In this document: piece after piece, positions 6,791 to 8,434 of the stretch
How positions within the stretch are numbered: position 1 is the stretch's first letter
Layout of the letters: every line of letters starts with the position of its first letter
Assembly (NCBI GenBank): GCA_025998355.1
Contig: BNVV01000054.1
Span: 1-8,434 of the forward strand
Length of the DNA stretch: 8,434 bases
Reading direction: 5' to 3'
DNA from: Endomicrobiia bacterium
GTDB taxonomy: Bacteria > Elusimicrobiota > Endomicrobiia > Endomicrobiales > Endomicrobiaceae
The notes under the pieces: model-generated
The model's input: only the letters and a program-made list of their open reading frames with translations
Told to the model about the DNA's origin: nothing
The model's database searches: none
Position numbers and translations under genes: made by a program

Positions 6791-8005
6791 ATGACAGTTA
6801 GCAATGAAATTAAAAAAGTTGTTGTAGCTTATTCTGGTGGGCTTGATACATCTATTATTTTGTCGTGGATAAAAGAACGTTATAATTGTGAAGTTATTGC
6901 TTGTTGCGTTGATGTGGGCCAAGGAAAAGAACTCAAAGGGTTAGACGAAAAGGCAAAAAAAACAGGGGCTTCAAAGGCATACATAATTGATGCAAAGAAA
7001 GAATTTGTTACAGATTATATTTACCCCGCTATAAAAGCAAACGCTTTATATGAAAACAGATATTACTTGGGGACATCTCTTGCAAGACCTGTAATTGCAG
7101 AAAAGATTGCAGATATCGTTAAAGAAGAAAAAGCTGACGCTGTTTGTCACGGTGCTACAGGAAAGGGAAATGACCAAGTGCGTTTTGAGCTTGCATTTAA
7201 AGCTCTGATACCAAATGTAAAGATCATTGCTCCGTGGAGAGAATGGGAAATAAGATCGAGAGAAGACGCTATTGAGTACGCTAAAAAAAGAAATATTCCT
7301 GTCCCTGTAACAAAAGCAAAACCATACTCATCAGATGCAAATCTGTGGCATGTTTCTTATGAAGGCGGTATTCTGGAAGATCTTAGCAAAGAATACGACG
7401 AATTAATGTTTAATATGACTGTTTCTCCTGAAAAGGCTCCAGATAAGCCAACGTATGTTAATATATCATTTGAAAAAGGTATTCCTGTGGCTGTTAATGG
7501 AAAAGAATTACAGCCTGTAGAACTGATTACAAAGTTAAATGAAACTGCTGGAACAAATGGCATAGGAAGAATAGATATTGTTGAAAACAGGCTTGTTGGT
7601 ATGAAATCCAGAGGAGTTTACGAATCCCCTGCTGCAGTTATTTTATATGCGGCGCACGAAGAACTGGAATCAGTTTCTCTTGATCGCGATACATTGCATT
7701 TTAAACAGACTCTGTCTTCTAAATATGCTGAAATTGCATATTACGGCCTGTGGTTCTCACCTCTAAGAGAGGCCCTTGACGCATTTATTAATGAGACGCA
7801 GAAATATGTTACAGGAACTGTGAAATTGAAACTTTATAAAGGAAATATTACACCTTCTGCAAGAAATGCGAAATATTCTTTGTATTCAGAAAAACTTGCA
7901 ACTTTTGAAAAAGATGAAATTTATAACCATAAAGATGCCGAAGGTTTTATCAATCTCTGGGGTCTTCCTACTAAAGTTCAGTCTATGTTGAGAAAAAATA
8001 AGTAA
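6791..8005 (+). CDS. argG: Argininosuccinate synthase
   Basis: ArgG condenses citrulline and aspartate, using ATP, to form argininosuccinate, the penultimate step of arginine synthesis. The 404-residue length fits the common bacterial type of about 400. The N-terminal PP-loop AYSGGLDTS (13-21) binds [13 protein letters not shown] (91-100) and [12 protein letters not shown] (121-132) form the citrulline and aspartate sites, and [12 protein letters not shown] (182-193) is the conserved segment that follows. The C-terminal multimerisation domain is complete, with [13 protein letters not shown] and [15 protein letters not shown] recognisable. It starts at an ATG behind a strong AAGGAGG. It lies 141 bases after argD in the same orientation; argH, often a neighbour, does not follow. 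No frameshift or substitution of a key residue was seen. Identification is firm. Confidence 0.97.
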   Translation: MTVSNEIKKVVVAYSGGLDTSIILSWIKERYNCEVIACCVDVGQGKELKGLDEKAKKTGASKAYIIDAKKEFVTDYIYPAIKANALYENRYYLGTSLARPVIAEKIADIVKEEKADAVCHGATGKGNDQVRFELAFKALIPNVKIIAPWREWEIRSREDAIEYAKKRNIPVPVTKAKPYSSDANLWHVSYEGGILEDLSKEYDELMFNMTVSPEKAPDKPTYVNISFEKGIPVAVNGKELQPVELITKLNETAGTNGIGRIDIVENRLVGMKSRGVYESPAAVILYAAHEELESVSLDRDTLHFKQTLSSKYAEIAYYGLWFSPLREALDAFINETQKYVTGTVKLKLYKGNITPSARNAKYSLYSEKLATFEKDEIYNHKDAEGFINLWGLPTKVQSMLRKNK

Positions 8006-8044
8006 TCTTTGTTTTTGTTACGGCGCAAATTAAAGTGATAAAAG

Positions 8045-8061
8045 AAAAAAAAAGGGGGGGG
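8045..8061 (+). promoter_or_regulatory. A9-G8 homopolymer tracts at a ribosome binding site
   Basis: Nine A residues (8045-8053) run directly into eight G residues (8054-8061), ending five bases before the ATG at 8067. The G tract with its flanking A residues occupies the Shine-Dalgarno position. A G8 run is striking in such A+T-rich DNA, and tracts of this length are prone to slippage, so the binding-site spacing or strength could vary between cells. Confidence 0.55.
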
Positions 8062-8066
8062 AAATT

Positions 8067-8332
8067 ATGAAAATAAAAAAGGTACTAAGTGCGTTTTTTT
8101 GTTTAGTCTTGCTTTAAGCTCGTGCGATCAAAAGAACGCTTCCCTTGTCAACAGAAGAAGAAAGTACGTTGATCCGGACAAATCTGTAGCTCTAACTCCA
8201 GTTCCACAGCTGAACGAGGTTGATGTGGACCATGCGAATCCTGTTGGTAGATGTTTCATTTGCAAAGATGAGATTGAGATTAGTGAGGATTCTGGAACAT
8301 GCACAGTATTGTTCCTTAAGAAACAAGTATAA
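8067..8332 (+). pseudogene. Small Cys-containing lipoprotein gene, frameshifted at a T7 run
   Basis: Function unknown. From ATG 8067 the literal reading gives MKIKKVLSAFFCLVLL and then a stop. One extra T in the T7 run at 8094-8100, or a -1 slip there, restores MKIKKVLSAFFLFSLALSSC, a clear type II signal peptide with lipobox LSSC, and continues to the TAA at 8330-8332. The mature part would be 69 residues: a basic stretch (NRRRKY), SVALTPVP, and a C-terminal part with CFIC (mature Cys 44 and 47) and a further Cys at 60. Asp follows the lipidated Cys, which in E. coli signals inner-membrane retention. The intact 69-residue tail suggests the lesion is recent, an artefact, or bypassed by slippage. 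A TTG at 8099 could start the second frame but would lose the charged n-region. V-x-LTP recurs in the broken gene at 2796. Confidence 0.6.
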
Positions 8333-8346
8333 TCAAGGTGTATAAG

Positions 8347-8407
8347 GGTGTTGGATATTGACACTAAATAGGGCTAAAAGCCCGTATGTATCAAAATCTC
8401 CAACACC
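8347..8407. repeat. 61-base imperfect palindrome forming a long hairpin
   Basis: The outer arms GGTGTTGGA (8347-8355) and TCCAACACC (8399-8407) are perfectly complementary over nine pairs. Inside, TTGA (8358-8361) pairs with TCAA (8391-8394) and AC (8363-8364) with GT (8388-8389). ATA (8368-8370) pairs with TAT (8385-8387) across a bulged G, and GGGCT (8371-8375) pairs with AGCCC (8379-8383) around an AAA loop. No T-run follows, so it is not a standard intrinsic terminator. It starts 14 bases after the lipoprotein stop. It may be a structured 3' UTR or leader RNA, a REP-like or MITE-like repeat, or a rho-type end; I do not recognise a known family. An ATG at 8422 near the window edge might begin the next gene, but too little is visible to call it. 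Confidence 0.6.
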
Positions 8408-8434
8408 ACAAGGTAAAAAGCATGAGGTTGCAAA

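Noticed and set aside
6619..6801. 60-codon open frame overlapping the end of argD and the start of argG
   Set aside because: It begins inside argD, has no ribosome binding site of its own, shows no recognisable motif, and runs through the argG Shine-Dalgarno into argG.

Overview
The window is A+T-rich and densely coded, with every recognisable gene on the + strand. It looks like chromosomal DNA of a Gram-negative bacterium with a lipopolysaccharide outer membrane, because it carries gmhA for heptose synthesis and two lipoprotein signal peptides. The A+T richness, the mix of intact biosynthetic genes with frameshifted small genes, and the protein style suggest a reduced or host-associated lineage. 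My best guess is the Elusimicrobiota (Endomicrobium-like); this is a pattern-based inference, not a demonstrated assignment.

Layout. Positions 1-1880 hold the C-terminal three quarters of DNA gyrase subunit A (5' end outside the window). 2011-2595 is gmhA, sedoheptulose-7-phosphate isomerase. 2596-3081 is a degenerate stretch with a small frameshifted lipoprotein gene (2796-2959). A perfect-consensus sigma70 promoter (TTGACA, 17-base spacer, TATAAT; 3082-3110) precedes a tRNA-Ala(GGC) gene (3127-3199). A tight same-strand series follows: rsmD (3345-3917), a stand-alone Cys-cluster PD-(D/E)XK nuclease (3919-4665), argB (4695-5444) and argD (5441-6649, overlapping argB by ATGA). After a 141-base gap with no gene comes argG (6791-8005) behind a strong Shine-Dalgarno. 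The right end holds a second frameshifted lipoprotein gene (8067-8332) and a long imperfect hairpin (8347-8407).

How the genes fit together. ArgB and ArgD catalyse two successive steps from N-acetylglutamate to N-acetylornithine, and ArgG joins citrulline to aspartate later in the pathway, so the right half is a partial arginine-biosynthesis cluster; argC, argF, argH and the deacetylation step are not in the window. GyrA, RsmD and tRNA-Ala are housekeeping functions.

The most interesting signals are: (i) two small lipoprotein genes, each out of frame by the same one-base deficit inside a homopolymer in the signal-peptide region, one also having A9 and G8 tracts at its ribosome binding site; (ii) the 61-base hairpin near the right edge; (iii) an RsmD whose catalytic (D/N)PPY motif reads GPPY. 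I found no transposase, CRISPR array, phage gene or clearly new multi-gene system.
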